Shown here: positions 16,797 through 25,734 of the stretch, in pieces
Layout of the letters: each line of letters begins with the position of its first letter
How positions within the stretch are numbered: the first letter of the stretch is position 1
NCBI RefSeq assembly: GCF_006151805.1
Contig: NZ_VDDA01000029.1
Location: 1-52,650, forward strand
Origin: Methylobacterium terricola
Lineage (GTDB): Bacteria > Pseudomonadota > Alphaproteobacteria > Rhizobiales > Beijerinckiaceae
Direction: 5' to 3'
DNA: 52,650 nt
Position numbers and translations under genes: made by a program
Notes under the pieces: generated by a model
What the model was told of the DNA's origin: nothing
The model's input: the letters and a program-made list of their open reading frames with translations, nothing else
The model's database searches: none

Positions 16797-16811
16797 CGGC
16801 AAAATCTGCCG
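16797..16811. promoter_or_regulatory. CGGCA-N5-TGCCG inverted repeat, candidate FlbD-type enhancer of flgE
   Basis: CGGCAAAATCTGCCG has perfect 5-bp arms and the same spacing as the repeat upstream of flgI. It lies 74 bases upstream of the flgE sigma-54 element and 80 bases before the BLUF start codon, so a bound protein could affect both divergent genes. The protein is inferred, not shown. Confidence 0.5.
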
Positions 16812-16891
16812 GATGCGGCCGGACGCCGTTTACGCGGTGTTGAACCTCTTGCCCTTAGCTGCACTCCTGGACCGGCGCTGGACCCAGGGAT

Positions 16892-17362
16892 ATGCGCACG
16901 AGCAAGCGAAGCAGCCTCATCCACTTGATCTACTTCTCGCGGGCGCAGCTCTCCGCCGAGCCGATGGTCCGCATGCAGCAGATCAACGACATCGCCCGGC
17001 ACGCGCAGAAGAAGAACGAGTTCTCGGTGATCACCAGCCTGCTGATCGTCGATCAGGGCTATTTCATCCAGATCCTCGAAGGGGAGCGGATGTCGGTGCA
17101 GGAGACGTTCCAGCGGATCTCCGGGGATCCCCGGCACCGCGACGTGCACATCGTCGAGTGGCGGGAAATCGCGAAGCGCGAGTTCGTGACCTCGTTCGCC
17201 GCGGTCCTGCGCACGCCGACCAACGACCCGCTGTTTCAGAAGGCCAATCTGGGGCCGATGCTCCAGCGCGGCACCCCGAAGGCCAGCACGGTCTATGCGC
17301 TCGCCCAGGCGCTCCAGGCCGACACGATGGCCAAGCAGGGCATCGACCACCTGTTCGTCTAG
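16892..17362 (+). CDS. BLUF-domain blue-light photoreceptor
   Basis: A 156-residue protein that is essentially one BLUF domain (residues about 8-105) plus a short helical tail. Flavin-pocket residues are kept: Y14 and S16 in LIYFSRA, N42 in the KKNEFSVIT stretch and Q60 in YFIQILEG; PRHRDVHIVEW matches the DRRH block of AppA. The strand that normally ends with a W-x-M pair instead reads FVTSFAAV, so the expected Trp and Met are Ser101 and Ala103. BLUF proteins bind FAD and switch a hydrogen-bond network in blue light. No output domain is fused, so it must act through a partner. It diverges from flgE and is followed 160 bases later by a lone receiver, making those two the obvious candidates for linked function. 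Confidence 0.85.
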   Translation: MRTSKRSSLIHLIYFSRAQLSAEPMVRMQQINDIARHAQKKNEFSVITSLLIVDQGYFIQILEGERMSVQETFQRISGDPRHRDVHIVEWREIAKREFVTSFAAVLRTPTNDPLFQKANLGPMLQRGTPKASTVYALAQALQADTMAKQGIDHLFV

Positions 17363-17416
17363 CGCATCGCCCGATCGCGCGGCGATCGATCGAGGCGCTA
17401 GGCTCTTGAATGTGCC

Positions 17417-17459
17417 GCATTTTCCACGGCGAACCGGCATCCGCCGCGTCGGAAAATGC
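17417..17459. repeat. Inverted repeat between BLUF and receiver genes
   Basis: GCATTTTCC (17417-17425) and GGAAAATGC (17451-17459) are exact complements 25 bases apart. The site lies 55 bases past the BLUF stop and 64 bases before the receiver start. It could be a long-loop terminator or a two-site operator. Confidence 0.4.
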
Positions 17460-17522
17460 CGTGGGAACCGCCGGGAGCCCCCGGTGATCCGTCACGAAAC
17501 TTGAAACCCCTGGCTGGTTCCG

Positions 17523-17975
17523 ATGAGCGAAGCACCTCCGATCCTGATCGTCGACGACCAGGTCAAACTCGTCCGCCTGGTGACCGAGCTGATGAACCGC
17601 CTCGGCTTCCCGGAGGTCGAGGGCGTGACCGACGGGCCGCAGGCGCTCGAGCAGCTGCGCGCCAGGCGCTACGGCCTCGTGATCTCCGACCTCGACATGG
17701 AGCCGATGGACGGCATCCAGCTCCTGCGCGAGATCCGCGCCGACGACGCGCTGATGAACACCCCGTTCATCCTGACCGAGACCTCGTTCAGCTTCGAGGA
17801 CATCAACGTCGCGCACCTGGCCGGGGCCGACGCCTTCATCCTCAAGCCGTTCGACCTGTCGCTGCTGAAGACCAAGCTGAAGCAGGTGCTGAACGGCCGG
17901 CCGCGCAAGCGCGAGACCCCGGTCGGCCCGGTCTCGAGCCTCAGCGTCGACTTCCCGCTGCTCGGCAAGTTCTAG
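17523..17975 (+). CDS. CheY-like single-domain response regulator
   Basis: A 150-residue receiver without an output domain. The acidic pair is D11/D12 (ILIVDDQ), the phospho-acceptor D56 (VISDLDMEPMDG), the switch Thr T85 (FILTET) and the Lys K108 (FILKPFD). After residue 118 comes a basic linker (NGRPRKRETP) and a short tail ending DFPLLGKF, longer than a plain CheY. It could be a motor-binding CheY, a phosphate sink or a relay protein. It follows the BLUF gene on the same strand and is close to flgE, but no che operon is present, so a role in motility is inference. Confidence 0.88.
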   Translation: MSEAPPILIVDDQVKLVRLVTELMNRLGFPEVEGVTDGPQALEQLRARRYGLVISDLDMEPMDGIQLLREIRADDALMNTPFILTETSFSFEDINVAHLAGADAFILKPFDLSLLKTKLKQVLNGRPRKRETPVGPVSSLSVDFPLLGKF

Positions 17976-17977
17976 CT

Positions 17978-18001
17978 CCCGGCGCCGGTCCCGGCGCCGG
18001 G
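17978..18001. terminator. Bidirectional hairpin between receiver gene and prfC
   Basis: CCCGGCGCC pairs with GGCGCCGGG (9 bp) around a 6-base loop, starting 2 bases after the receiver stop codon. It lies between convergent genes and ends 13 bases from the prfC stop. Confidence 0.6.
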
Positions 18002-18014
18002 CATCCCCGCGGCC

Positions 18015-19628
<1,614 letters not shown>

Positions 19629-19866
19629 GGGAGGTGTCTAGCCCGGACCCGGGTTTCTGTCTCGGGTCCGTCGGGGCCCGGTCGTCGGTTGGGACATGCG
19701 GAGATCCCCACACGGGGAGGCGCGGGCACCGCGTCGGCGCCCGCGCCGCCTCTCTACCCCATGCCGGCGCCCGAGGGCCAGAGGCCGCTTGGAACGAGCC
19801 AGGGCCGGAAGGGCGCCCCTGGACGACCCCGGGGCCTGGAGGCTCCCTGGACGGCCGAAGGCCGGA

Positions 19867-19888
19867 GGCCCCGGATAGTCCGGGGGCC
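19867..19888 (-). terminator. Hairpin downstream of the SDR gene
   Basis: GGCCCCGGA and TCCGGGGGCC pair with one bulged G around a 3-base loop, 10 bases past the SDR stop on the minus strand. There is no T-run. The remainder of the 269-base gap to prfC shows no gene. Confidence 0.5.
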
Positions 19889-19897
19889 CCTCCCCTC

Positions 19898-20653
19898 TCA
19901 GCCGCGGCCGATGAACGGCATCTTGGTCGCCATCACGGTCATGAACTGCACGTTGGCATCGAGCGGCAGGCTCGCCATGTAGACCACCGCGTCGGCGACG
20001 TGCTTGGCGTCCATGGTCGGCTCGGGCCGGGTCGAGCCGTCGGGCTGGGGCACGCCGGCTTGCATGCGCACCGTCATGTCGGTGGCGGCGTTGCCGATAT
20101 CGACCTGGCCGCAGGCGATGTCGTGGGCGCGCCCGTCGAGCGAGGTCGAGCGGGTGAGGCCCGTGATGGCGTGCTTGGTGGCGGTGTAGGGCGCCGAGAA
20201 CGGCCGCGGCACGTGCGCCGAGATCGAGCCGTTGTTGATGATGCGCCCGCCGCGCGGCTGCTGCGTCTTCATCAGCCGGAACGCCCCCTGGGTGCACAGG
20301 AAGGCACCGGTGAGGTTGGTGTCGACCACGGCCTTCCAGGTCGCGACGGGCAATTCGTCGAGCTCGACCGGCGGCGCGCCGATGCCGGCATTGTTGAACA
20401 GCACGTCGAGGCGGCCGAACTCCTCCCCGACGCGGCGGAACAGCTCGGCCACCGAGGCCTCGTCGCCGATATCGGTCGGCTGCGCCAGCGCCCGCCGGCC
20501 CTTGGCCTCGATCTCGCCCGCGACCGCCTGCAGCGGCTCGGGACGCCGCCCCGACAGCACCACGTCGTACCCGGCATCCGCGAGCCCGAGCGCCACCGCG
20601 CGCCCCACCCCCGAGCCGGCCCCGGTCACCAGCGCGACCTTCTGCGTGCTCAT
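19898..20653 (-). CDS. Short-chain dehydrogenase/reductase
   Basis: A 251-residue classical SDR. The cofactor motif TGAGSGVG is at 10-17 and NNAG at 87-90; the catalytic set is Ser in NNGSISAH (143 or 145), Y156 and K160 (YTATK). Arg36/Arg37 after the second strand (LSGRRPE) suggests NADP(H) preference. The substrate is unknown. The start at 20653 follows GGAGAGGCGAG. It stands alone between prfC and tRNA-Gln, on the strand opposite the tRNA. Confidence 0.92.
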   Translation of the reverse strand: MSTQKVALVTGAGSGVGRAVALGLADAGYDVVLSGRRPEPLQAVAGEIEAKGRRALAQPTDIGDEASVAELFRRVGEEFGRLDVLFNNAGIGAPPVELDELPVATWKAVVDTNLTGAFLCTQGAFRLMKTQQPRGGRIINNGSISAHVPRPFSAPYTATKHAITGLTRSTSLDGRAHDIACGQVDIGNAATDMTVRMQAGVPQPDGSTRPEPTMDAKHVADAVVYMASLPLDANVQFMTVMATKMPFIGRG

Positions 20654-20801
20654 CTCGCCTCTCCTCCCCGTCTCTTTTGAATCGTTGCCGTCGGCGCGCT
20701 CCGGCATACACGAGCCCGAAAGGCGCTCCAACCATCGCGTCAGGCCGATGCCCCGGTTGCCAGCGCGGGTTCGCCCGGCTATGGAAGCGCCAGCCGCGCG
20801 T

Positions 20802-20876
20802 TGGGGCGTCGCCAAGCGGTAAGGCAGCGGTTTTTGGTACCGCCATTCCCAGGTTCGAATCCTGGCGCCCCAGCCA
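20802..20876 (+). tRNA. tRNA-Gln (anticodon TTG)
   Basis: The 75-base gene folds as a full cloverleaf: acceptor arms TGGGGCG and CGCCCCA, anticodon stem GCGGT/ACCGC with loop TTTTGGT (anticodon TTG, reads CAA and CAG), and T-arm CCAGG-TTCGAAT-CCTGG. The CCA end is encoded (20874-20876) and a short T-run follows, fitting a terminator. An accessory patch with two broken genes follows downstream. Confidence 0.96.
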
Positions 20877-21225
20877 TTTTTTACTGTCCCTATCAAATTC
20901 AGGCACCTATGGCGTTTCTCGGGATCGCTTGACCTGCCGAGTCGCAACATTCAGGCGCGTGCCACGGCTGGAGCTCCACGACTGCACTGCCGAGGTTGAA
21001 CGCGGCTTCGCTTAAGCTTGGGAACGATGCTCAACCGAGACAGCCAGCATGCCTCGGATGATGCTGGCCGATGGGGCGAGCGTAGCGCTAAAGGCGCCAC
21101 CCATCATGATGCCGGGAGCGAGTCATCATCGAGTTCGATCCGCAACGCATGCTCCAAATCCTAACCAGGCAGGGCTAACGTTCAGGACTGCGATCGGCCA
21201 TGCCGAGGCTGATCGGGAGCACACC
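20877..21225. other. Gene-free stretch after tRNA-Gln
   Basis: About 350 bases of mixed composition with no supported gene. I found no second copy of the tRNA 3' end here that would mark an attachment site. It contains a T-run just past the tRNA. Confidence 0.45.
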
Positions 21226-21849
21226 ATGCCGCTGACCATCTCCGTGTTCTCCGACGTGATCTGCCCGTGGTGCTATGTCGGTAAGCGCCGGCTCGAACGC
21301 GCCCTCGACCAGCTCGGTCTGCGCGAGAGCACGACGGTCGAATGGCTGCCGTTCGAGCTGAACCCCGCCATGCCGGCCGAGGGCATGGTGCGCGCGCTCT
21401 ACCGCGCCCGCAAGTTCGGGGCCGAGCGCGCCGCGCAGCTCGACGCGCAGATGACCGAACTCGGGCACCAGGAGGGCATCGGTTTCGCGTTCGGGCGGAT
21501 GACGCGCACGCCGAGCACGCGGAGCGCCCACATGCTGATCGCGGCAGCGACCCGGCACGGACGGGCCGATCCGGTCGTCGACGCCCTGTTCCGCGCCTAT
21601 TTCGAGGAGGGCCGGGACGTCGGCGATCCCTGCGTTCTGCGCGAGATCTGCGTCGCGGCAGGGCTGGAGCGGCATGTCGTCGAGGATGCAATGGGCGACG
21701 CACAGCTGAGGCAGTGGGTCGAATCCATCGAGCGGCAGGCGACCGAGATGCAGGTCGCCGGCGTGCCGTTCTTCATCGTCGACCGCAAATGGGCGGTCTC
21801 GGGAGCACAGCCGACCGAGCAGTGGCTCGCGGCCCTGACCGCGGCCTGA
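21226..21849 (+). CDS. DsbA-family (FrnE-like) oxidoreductase
   Basis: A 207-residue thioredoxin-fold protein without a signal peptide, therefore cytoplasmic. The active site CPWC is at residues 13-16 and the cis-Pro loop is GVPFFIVD near residue 180; the central helical insert (about 60-150) and the end WAVSGAQPTEQWLAAL fit the FrnE/2-hydroxychromene isomerase branch. These proteins act as thiol-disulfide oxidoreductases or polyketide-related isomerases; which applies here is not clear. The ATG at 21226 follows GATCGGGAG. It lies between tRNA-Gln and a decayed restriction gene and looks intact. Confidence 0.9.
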   Translation: MPLTISVFSDVICPWCYVGKRRLERALDQLGLRESTTVEWLPFELNPAMPAEGMVRALYRARKFGAERAAQLDAQMTELGHQEGIGFAFGRMTRTPSTRSAHMLIAAATRHGRADPVVDALFRAYFEEGRDVGDPCVLREICVAAGLERHVVEDAMGDAQLRQWVESIERQATEMQVAGVPFFIVDRKWAVSGAQPTEQWLAALTAA

Positions 21850-22002
21850 GATGCTGCCACGGAGCCTCGCGCGAGGGCTGCAACCAAACACGCTATCTAC
21901 GATCAACAGTCACGCGGCCTTTGCGGGTCTGGCCTCGCTCGAAGCTGAGCCTTACGGCTTGCGACAGTGCCGGCACGGTAAGGTTGCCGCGGGGAGGGGC
22001 GC

Positions 22003-22535
22003 GTGGCGAAGCCGTTCTTCGAGCAGCCGCTTCTCAACTCTCCCGACGACGCCCCGACACGTCATCACGCGCTCGACAAGGACGGCCAGCCGCTCGAGCG
22101 GCCGCCCATTCAGGGCCGTCGCTGATCGGAGTTGCTTACACCTGCCGTCCCGAAGCCGGAGAAGCAATCAGGCAAGGCCAAGCAGGGCGATCGGACGCTG
22201 GGGGACGAGTCCGGCCTTTCCTCCGCGGAGCAGGCCTCTACGCCGGATCAACGGGATCCGCGGCCACGTCGCGTCCCGGCGCGCTGCCCAACCCGGCGGA
22301 TTGGGGCGTCACCCCGGCGACCCAGCGACTGCCCCGGCACTGGCGCCGCGACTGCGACTGCGATTGCGACTGGCATCGGCTCCGGCCGTTCTTCTGGCTG
22401 TCGAGGCGGTCGAGACCGCGATCTGGCTAACCGAGGGCGCGGGCCGGCAGCGGCATGCCGCCGGTCTTCATCGTGGTGTGCAGCAACACCGCAACCTCGA
22501 CGCTCGTCTACGGCGCATCACGGACGCCGTCGGCT
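22003..22535 (+). pseudogene. Decayed type III restriction endonuclease (Res/helicase subunit) fragment
   Basis: Reading from a GTG at 22003 after GGGGAGGGG, the frame gives KPFFEQPLLNSP and continues to a TGA at 22123, then still in the same frame SELLTPAVPKPEKQ. The similarity then jumps frame to INGIRGHVASRR, again to LPNPADWGVTPATQRL, again to AVEAVETAIWLTE, and again to MPPVFIVVCSNTATS. In intact type III-like restriction enzymes these blocks occur in this order, but several hundred residues carrying the helicase Walker motif lie between the last two. So the gene has a stop codon, at least four frame changes and a large internal deletion ending near 22455. It cannot make an active enzyme. 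No matching methylase gene is present. Confidence 0.75.
22349..22372 (+). repeat. Hexanucleotide tandem repeat inside the restriction pseudogene
   Basis: Four consecutive copies of CGACTG, the third changed to CGATTG. It lies where the protein blocks LPNPADW and AVEAVET are joined and probably grew by slippage after the gene was lost. Confidence 0.8.
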
Positions 22536-23040
22536 GAGCTTGCAGGCAGGAGAAGATTGAGACGCCGAGACCGGGGTTTTTGCCCGATAATGAGACTGAA
22601 GATCTGCTACGATATCATCCAGCCCTGCGCGCGATAAAGCCATCGCATGGCAAATCGATCTCGCTTCAGTCAGTATATTGACCGATAGTCGACATATACG
22701 TCAGTATATACAAGTGATAAGCATCTGACTGCACACTTGTCCAAATCATTACCCCATGTTACTGCCAACACATTTAGCTGCAAAACAAGGCGATCGCCTT
22801 CGCAAGACGCCCGTCATCGCCATCAAGGCAGGAGGAGTGGAGTGAACCACGCCCCCGCTGAGGATCCTAGATCGAGGCATGAGGACCGGCGCGGGCACAG
22901 CAAGCTCAAGACCCAGCCGCAGCGCGAGCCCGCCCTCCAAAGCGCCACCTCCCCCGTGACGAGCCCGGCCGCGCTCGCCCTCCTTCAGCCCCCCTTCAGC
23001 GCCAGGGCGGTGCCATCCTCATCCCCGACAGAGACAGGGG
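22536..23040. other. AT-rich islet and untranslatable stretch
   Basis: Positions about 22570-22800 are clearly poorer in G and C than the rest of the window and include runs such as AGTATATTG and TATACGTCAGTATATA. No ORF there has a recognisable product. A GTG at 22842 follows a strong AGGAGGAG ribosome site, but the frame it opens is low-complexity and soon loses coherence; it may be the original start of the fragment at 23041-23376. Confidence 0.6.
22669..22709 (+). repeat. Direct repeat GTCAGTATAT, two copies
   Basis: GTCAGTATAT occurs at 22669-22678 and 22700-22709, offset by 31 bases, or about three helical turns. The first copy is preceded by TTCA and the second by ATAC. Such spacing fits a regulator binding twice on one face of the DNA, but the element could also be a leftover of insertion. 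Confidence 0.5.
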
Positions 23041-23376
23041 CCGGACGCGCCACCCGGCGCAGAGAACCTCTCCGTCCGACGCCTCGACGTCCAGGGCGGC
23101 CTGCCGGCGCTCGCCCGCCTCTCCGGACGCGCCGTCTCCGCCGCCGAGATCTTCGCCGCCGCCCGCGAGCTCGAACAGGCCTACGCCGCCGCCGGCTTCG
23201 CCCGCGTGGTGACCTATGGTGCCCGGGTGCGGGGCGAGGCAATCGTGACGCGGCAGGCCGGCTTCATGACCGGATCGGCGATCGTGGCGCTCAGCAACGG
23301 CCAGCGCGGGCAGTTCGTGTTCGGGGATCTCGCCGACGAGCAGGCCTTTGGCCAGGGACGCGCGAGGACGCGGTGA
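23041..23376 (+). pseudogene. Fragment with POTRA-like sequence (two-partner secretion transporter remnant?)
   Basis: An open frame lacking a plausible start codon reads PPGAENLSVRRLDVQGG, then AAARELEQAYAAAGFARV. This follows the POTRA pattern of ShlB/FhaC transporters (short strand, G-x-L-x-A-L, helix, then LEQ-x-Y-x-x-A-G-F). The rest (RGEAIVTRQAGFMTGSAIV, then ALSNGQRGQFVFGD) is not recognised and the frame stops at 23376. The beta-barrel is absent. The most likely reading is a truncated outer-membrane transporter whose 5' end is shifted out of frame. The low length and lack of start keep confidence modest. Confidence 0.4.
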
Positions 23377-23407
23377 GAATGGGGCGATACCCCGGGCGCT
23401 CCCGCCG

Positions 23408-24226
23408 TCAGCCCGTCCCGTCCTGAAGGTAGAACCGCATCAGCGGCTTGAATCTCTGGGCGGACGGGTCCTCGACCTCGTTGCGGTCGTGGGCCTCGAA
23501 CATCGCCCTGATCTTCTCCTCGGTGTCGAGCTTGCCGTCGTCGATGCCGAAATAGCCGCGCGTCGCCTTGCTCCAATAATAACTCTTCGACCGGACGTGA
23601 TAGTGATTGATCCTCAGGCGCGCGTAGGTCGGCAGCTTATCCATGAAGAGGCCGTAGGGCGGGATCATCGGCAGTTCCTGGCCGGCATCGTCGACGATGC
23701 CGCCCTCGACCTCGAAGAGATGGGACGTTCTCGCCCGGTGCGCGTGCTTGAGGTTGACGATGGACTTGACGTGTCGGTTGTAGACGAAATCGTCCGGGGC
23801 ACGGCGCGTGAAGCTGTCGATCGTCAGTCCGTCGGGATGGGCGAGATGCCCGTTCGATCCGTAGACGTGCCAATGGACCGCGATCGCGCCGACCTCGCCG
23901 AAGCTCGCGATCGTGTGGCGGATGTCGGTGCCGTCGACCGGGTAGAGGAACTCGTCGGCATCGATGAACGCGATCCATTCGACCGCGCCGGCGTAGCGGG
24001 CGAGCACGCCGTCGTAGAGCGCGATCTGGCTGCTGCGGTCCGGCCGGTCGATGAGGTCGACGCTCGCCCGGTCGCGGAACGAGGCGACGATCTCCGCCGT
24101 CGCGTCGGTGCTGCCGTTGTCGATGAGGATGATCTTCTCGAAGCCGACGGCGCGGTGGAACGCCATCCATTCCCGCAGGATCGGCGCCTCGTCCCGGGCC
24201 GTGCAACAGACCGCGGCGTAGATCAT
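23408..24226 (-). CDS. Family 2/92-type glycosyltransferase
   Basis: A 272-residue GT-A glycosyltransferase. The ATG at 24226 follows GAGGAG; a longer frame upstream is low-complexity. It opens AAVCCTARDEAPILREWMAF, keeps IDNGSTDATAEI (36-46), the metal-binding DAD at 89-91 (FIDADEFLYP) and a C-terminal HYHVRSKSYYWSKATRGYFG, the pattern of the GT92-like group that adds sugars to surface glycans. No membrane segment is seen, so it is cytoplasmic or peripheral. The neighbours (a POTRA fragment and a broken SDR gene) do not indicate its glycan. Confidence 0.88.
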   Translation of the reverse strand: MIYAAVCCTARDEAPILREWMAFHRAVGFEKIILIDNGSTDATAEIVASFRDRASVDLIDRPDRSSQIALYDGVLARYAGAVEWIAFIDADEFLYPVDGTDIRHTIASFGEVGAIAVHWHVYGSNGHLAHPDGLTIDSFTRRAPDDFVYNRHVKSIVNLKHAHRARTSHLFEVEGGIVDDAGQELPMIPPYGLFMDKLPTYARLRINHYHVRSKSYYWSKATRGYFGIDDGKLDTEEKIRAMFEAHDRNEVEDPSAQRFKPLMRFYLQDGTG

Positions 24227-24399
24227 CGCTGCTCCTCTCGCGCCCCGGGACCCACGAACGGCGCCGTGCGGCCCTCCGCGGCAACCGGCAGGCCCCGCCG
24301 GGGGCCGGACGGCGCTGTCCCGCCGCCCGGCACCGACCGCCCCAGACTGCACGGAATCGGGCCGCGAACGCAACTTCAGGATGCGCCGACCAAGCGGAT

Positions 24400-25110
24400 C
24401 TATGGCGGGATCGGCTGCCCGTCCCAGGCGAAGACGCGGCCGGAATCGCCGGTCTGCACGCCGGCCAGGACCCGCAGCAGGTGGTCCGCGCTCTCCTCCG
24501 GCGAGAACAGGCCGGGGCCCGGATCGGGACGGAACGGCCGGGACAGGGTCGTCTGCACGGTGCCGGGATGGAGGCCCGCGACGATCAGGTCGGGATGGGT
24601 GCGGGCGGTCTCGACGGCGAGGGTGCGCAGGATCTGGTTCAGCGCCGCCTTCGAGGCCCGGTAGGCGTATCAGCCGCCGAGGCGGTTGTCGCCGATCGAG
24701 CCGACCCGGGCCGAGAGGGCGGCGAAAACCGACCGCCCCTTGCGCGGCATCAGCGGCAGGAGGTGCTTGGCGACGAGCGCCGGGCCGAGGGCGTTGACGG
24801 CGAAGACGGCGGCCATCGCGGCCGGGTCGAGCGTCCGCAGCGCCTTCTCCGGGGCGATGCCCGGCCCGTGCAGGATGCCGCTGGCGACGATGACCAGCCC
24901 GACCGGCCCCGCCTCCCCGACGCGCTGCGCCGCCGCCGCGACGGTGGCCTCGTCGGTGACGTCGATGGCGACGGCGCGCACGCCGTCGGGCTGGGGAGAC
25001 CGCGAGCGCGACAGGGCGAAGACCGTGTCGTGCGCGCCCCGGGCCGCGAGCGCGGTCACGAGGGCGCGTCCCACCCCGCCCGAGGCCCCGATGACGACCG
25101 CGCTGCTCAT
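24400..25110 (-). pseudogene. Short-chain dehydrogenase gene interrupted by one stop codon
   Basis: From the ATG at 25110 the protein runs as a good SDR (GASGGVGRA at 8-16, VNALGPALVAKHLLPLM, ALSARVGSIGDNRLGG) and stops at codon 147 (TGA, 24672-24670). The same frame continues at once with YAYRASKAALNQILRTLAVE and ends at a TAG at 24400 after GRVFAWDGQPIPP. Homologues have GG-W-YxYRASK here, so TGG has become TGA. The lost part holds the catalytic Tyr and Lys, so the truncated product cannot be an active SDR. The frame is otherwise undamaged, which points to a recent change, suppression, or a sequencing error. It follows a DCC-family gene on the same strand. Confidence 0.8.
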
Positions 25111-25177
25111 GTCTCTCCTCGCTGGACGGGGGCGGGCTCCGAGGCGTGATCGCGGCAACCCGCGACGGGGCGCCCGC

Positions 25178-25573
25178 TCAGCGGCGGGAGCCGGACAGGC
25201 GCAGCAGCCGTACCAGCCGCGGCCGGAGCGGCAGCGACAGGCGGTAGGCGGCATCGGCCAGGGGCAGGACGGGCTGCCGGCCGAACACCCGCCATTCGAC
25301 GAGGCGGGCGAGCCAGCGCCAGCCCGGCAGCCGGCGCCAGAGCCGCGCGAAGGCGGCGGCCCCGGAGACGAGGCGTCCATCGGTCTCGCGGACGTGGAAC
25401 CGGGCCCTCGCCGCCGGCAGGTCGAGCCCCGGCCCCAGGGCGGCCTCCGTCTCGACCGCGGCGAGATCGACGAAGCGGACGCGCTCCGCGCCGGCCCGGC
25501 CGCGGTAATGCGCGATCTCGGTGCGGCAGAGCGGGCAGGCCCCATCGTAGTAGACGGTCAGATCCTCCCGCAT
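25178..25573 (-). CDS. DCC family thiol-disulfide oxidoreductase (DUF393)
   Basis: A 131-residue protein with the family motif YYDGACPLC at residues 8-16 (Cys13 and Cys16) and the usual downstream blocks RFVDLAAVE and RLVSGAAAFARLWRRLPGWRW. The inner ATG at 25573 is chosen since it begins just before the motif; a reading from 25648 adds 25 residues without conservation. DCC proteins are predicted thiol-disulfide enzymes of unknown partner. It lies 67 bases upstream of the broken SDR gene on the same strand, so both may have been one transcript. Confidence 0.87.
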   Translation of the reverse strand: MREDLTVYYDGACPLCRTEIAHYRGRAGAERVRFVDLAAVETEAALGPGLDLPAARARFHVRETDGRLVSGAAAFARLWRRLPGWRWLARLVEWRVFGRQPVLPLADAAYRLSLPLRPRLVRLLRLSGSRR

Positions 25574-25734
25574 CCGGCTTCCCCCGCGATCGTGCCCGAC
25601 ATTTCCGCGCTTCGCCGTCTCAGCTATGCGCACGGGGGCGTTCGTCACCGTGGGGGCGCACGCGCGATAAGGTCGCGCCTCGCAGGATCATCGGAAGGGC
25701 GGCGGGCCTCCCGGCGGCGCCCGCCGCCCTTCCA

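Noticed and set aside
20877..21225. Attachment-site duplicate of the tRNA-Gln end
   Set aside because: I looked for the GGTTCGAATCCTGG segment again downstream and did not find it.
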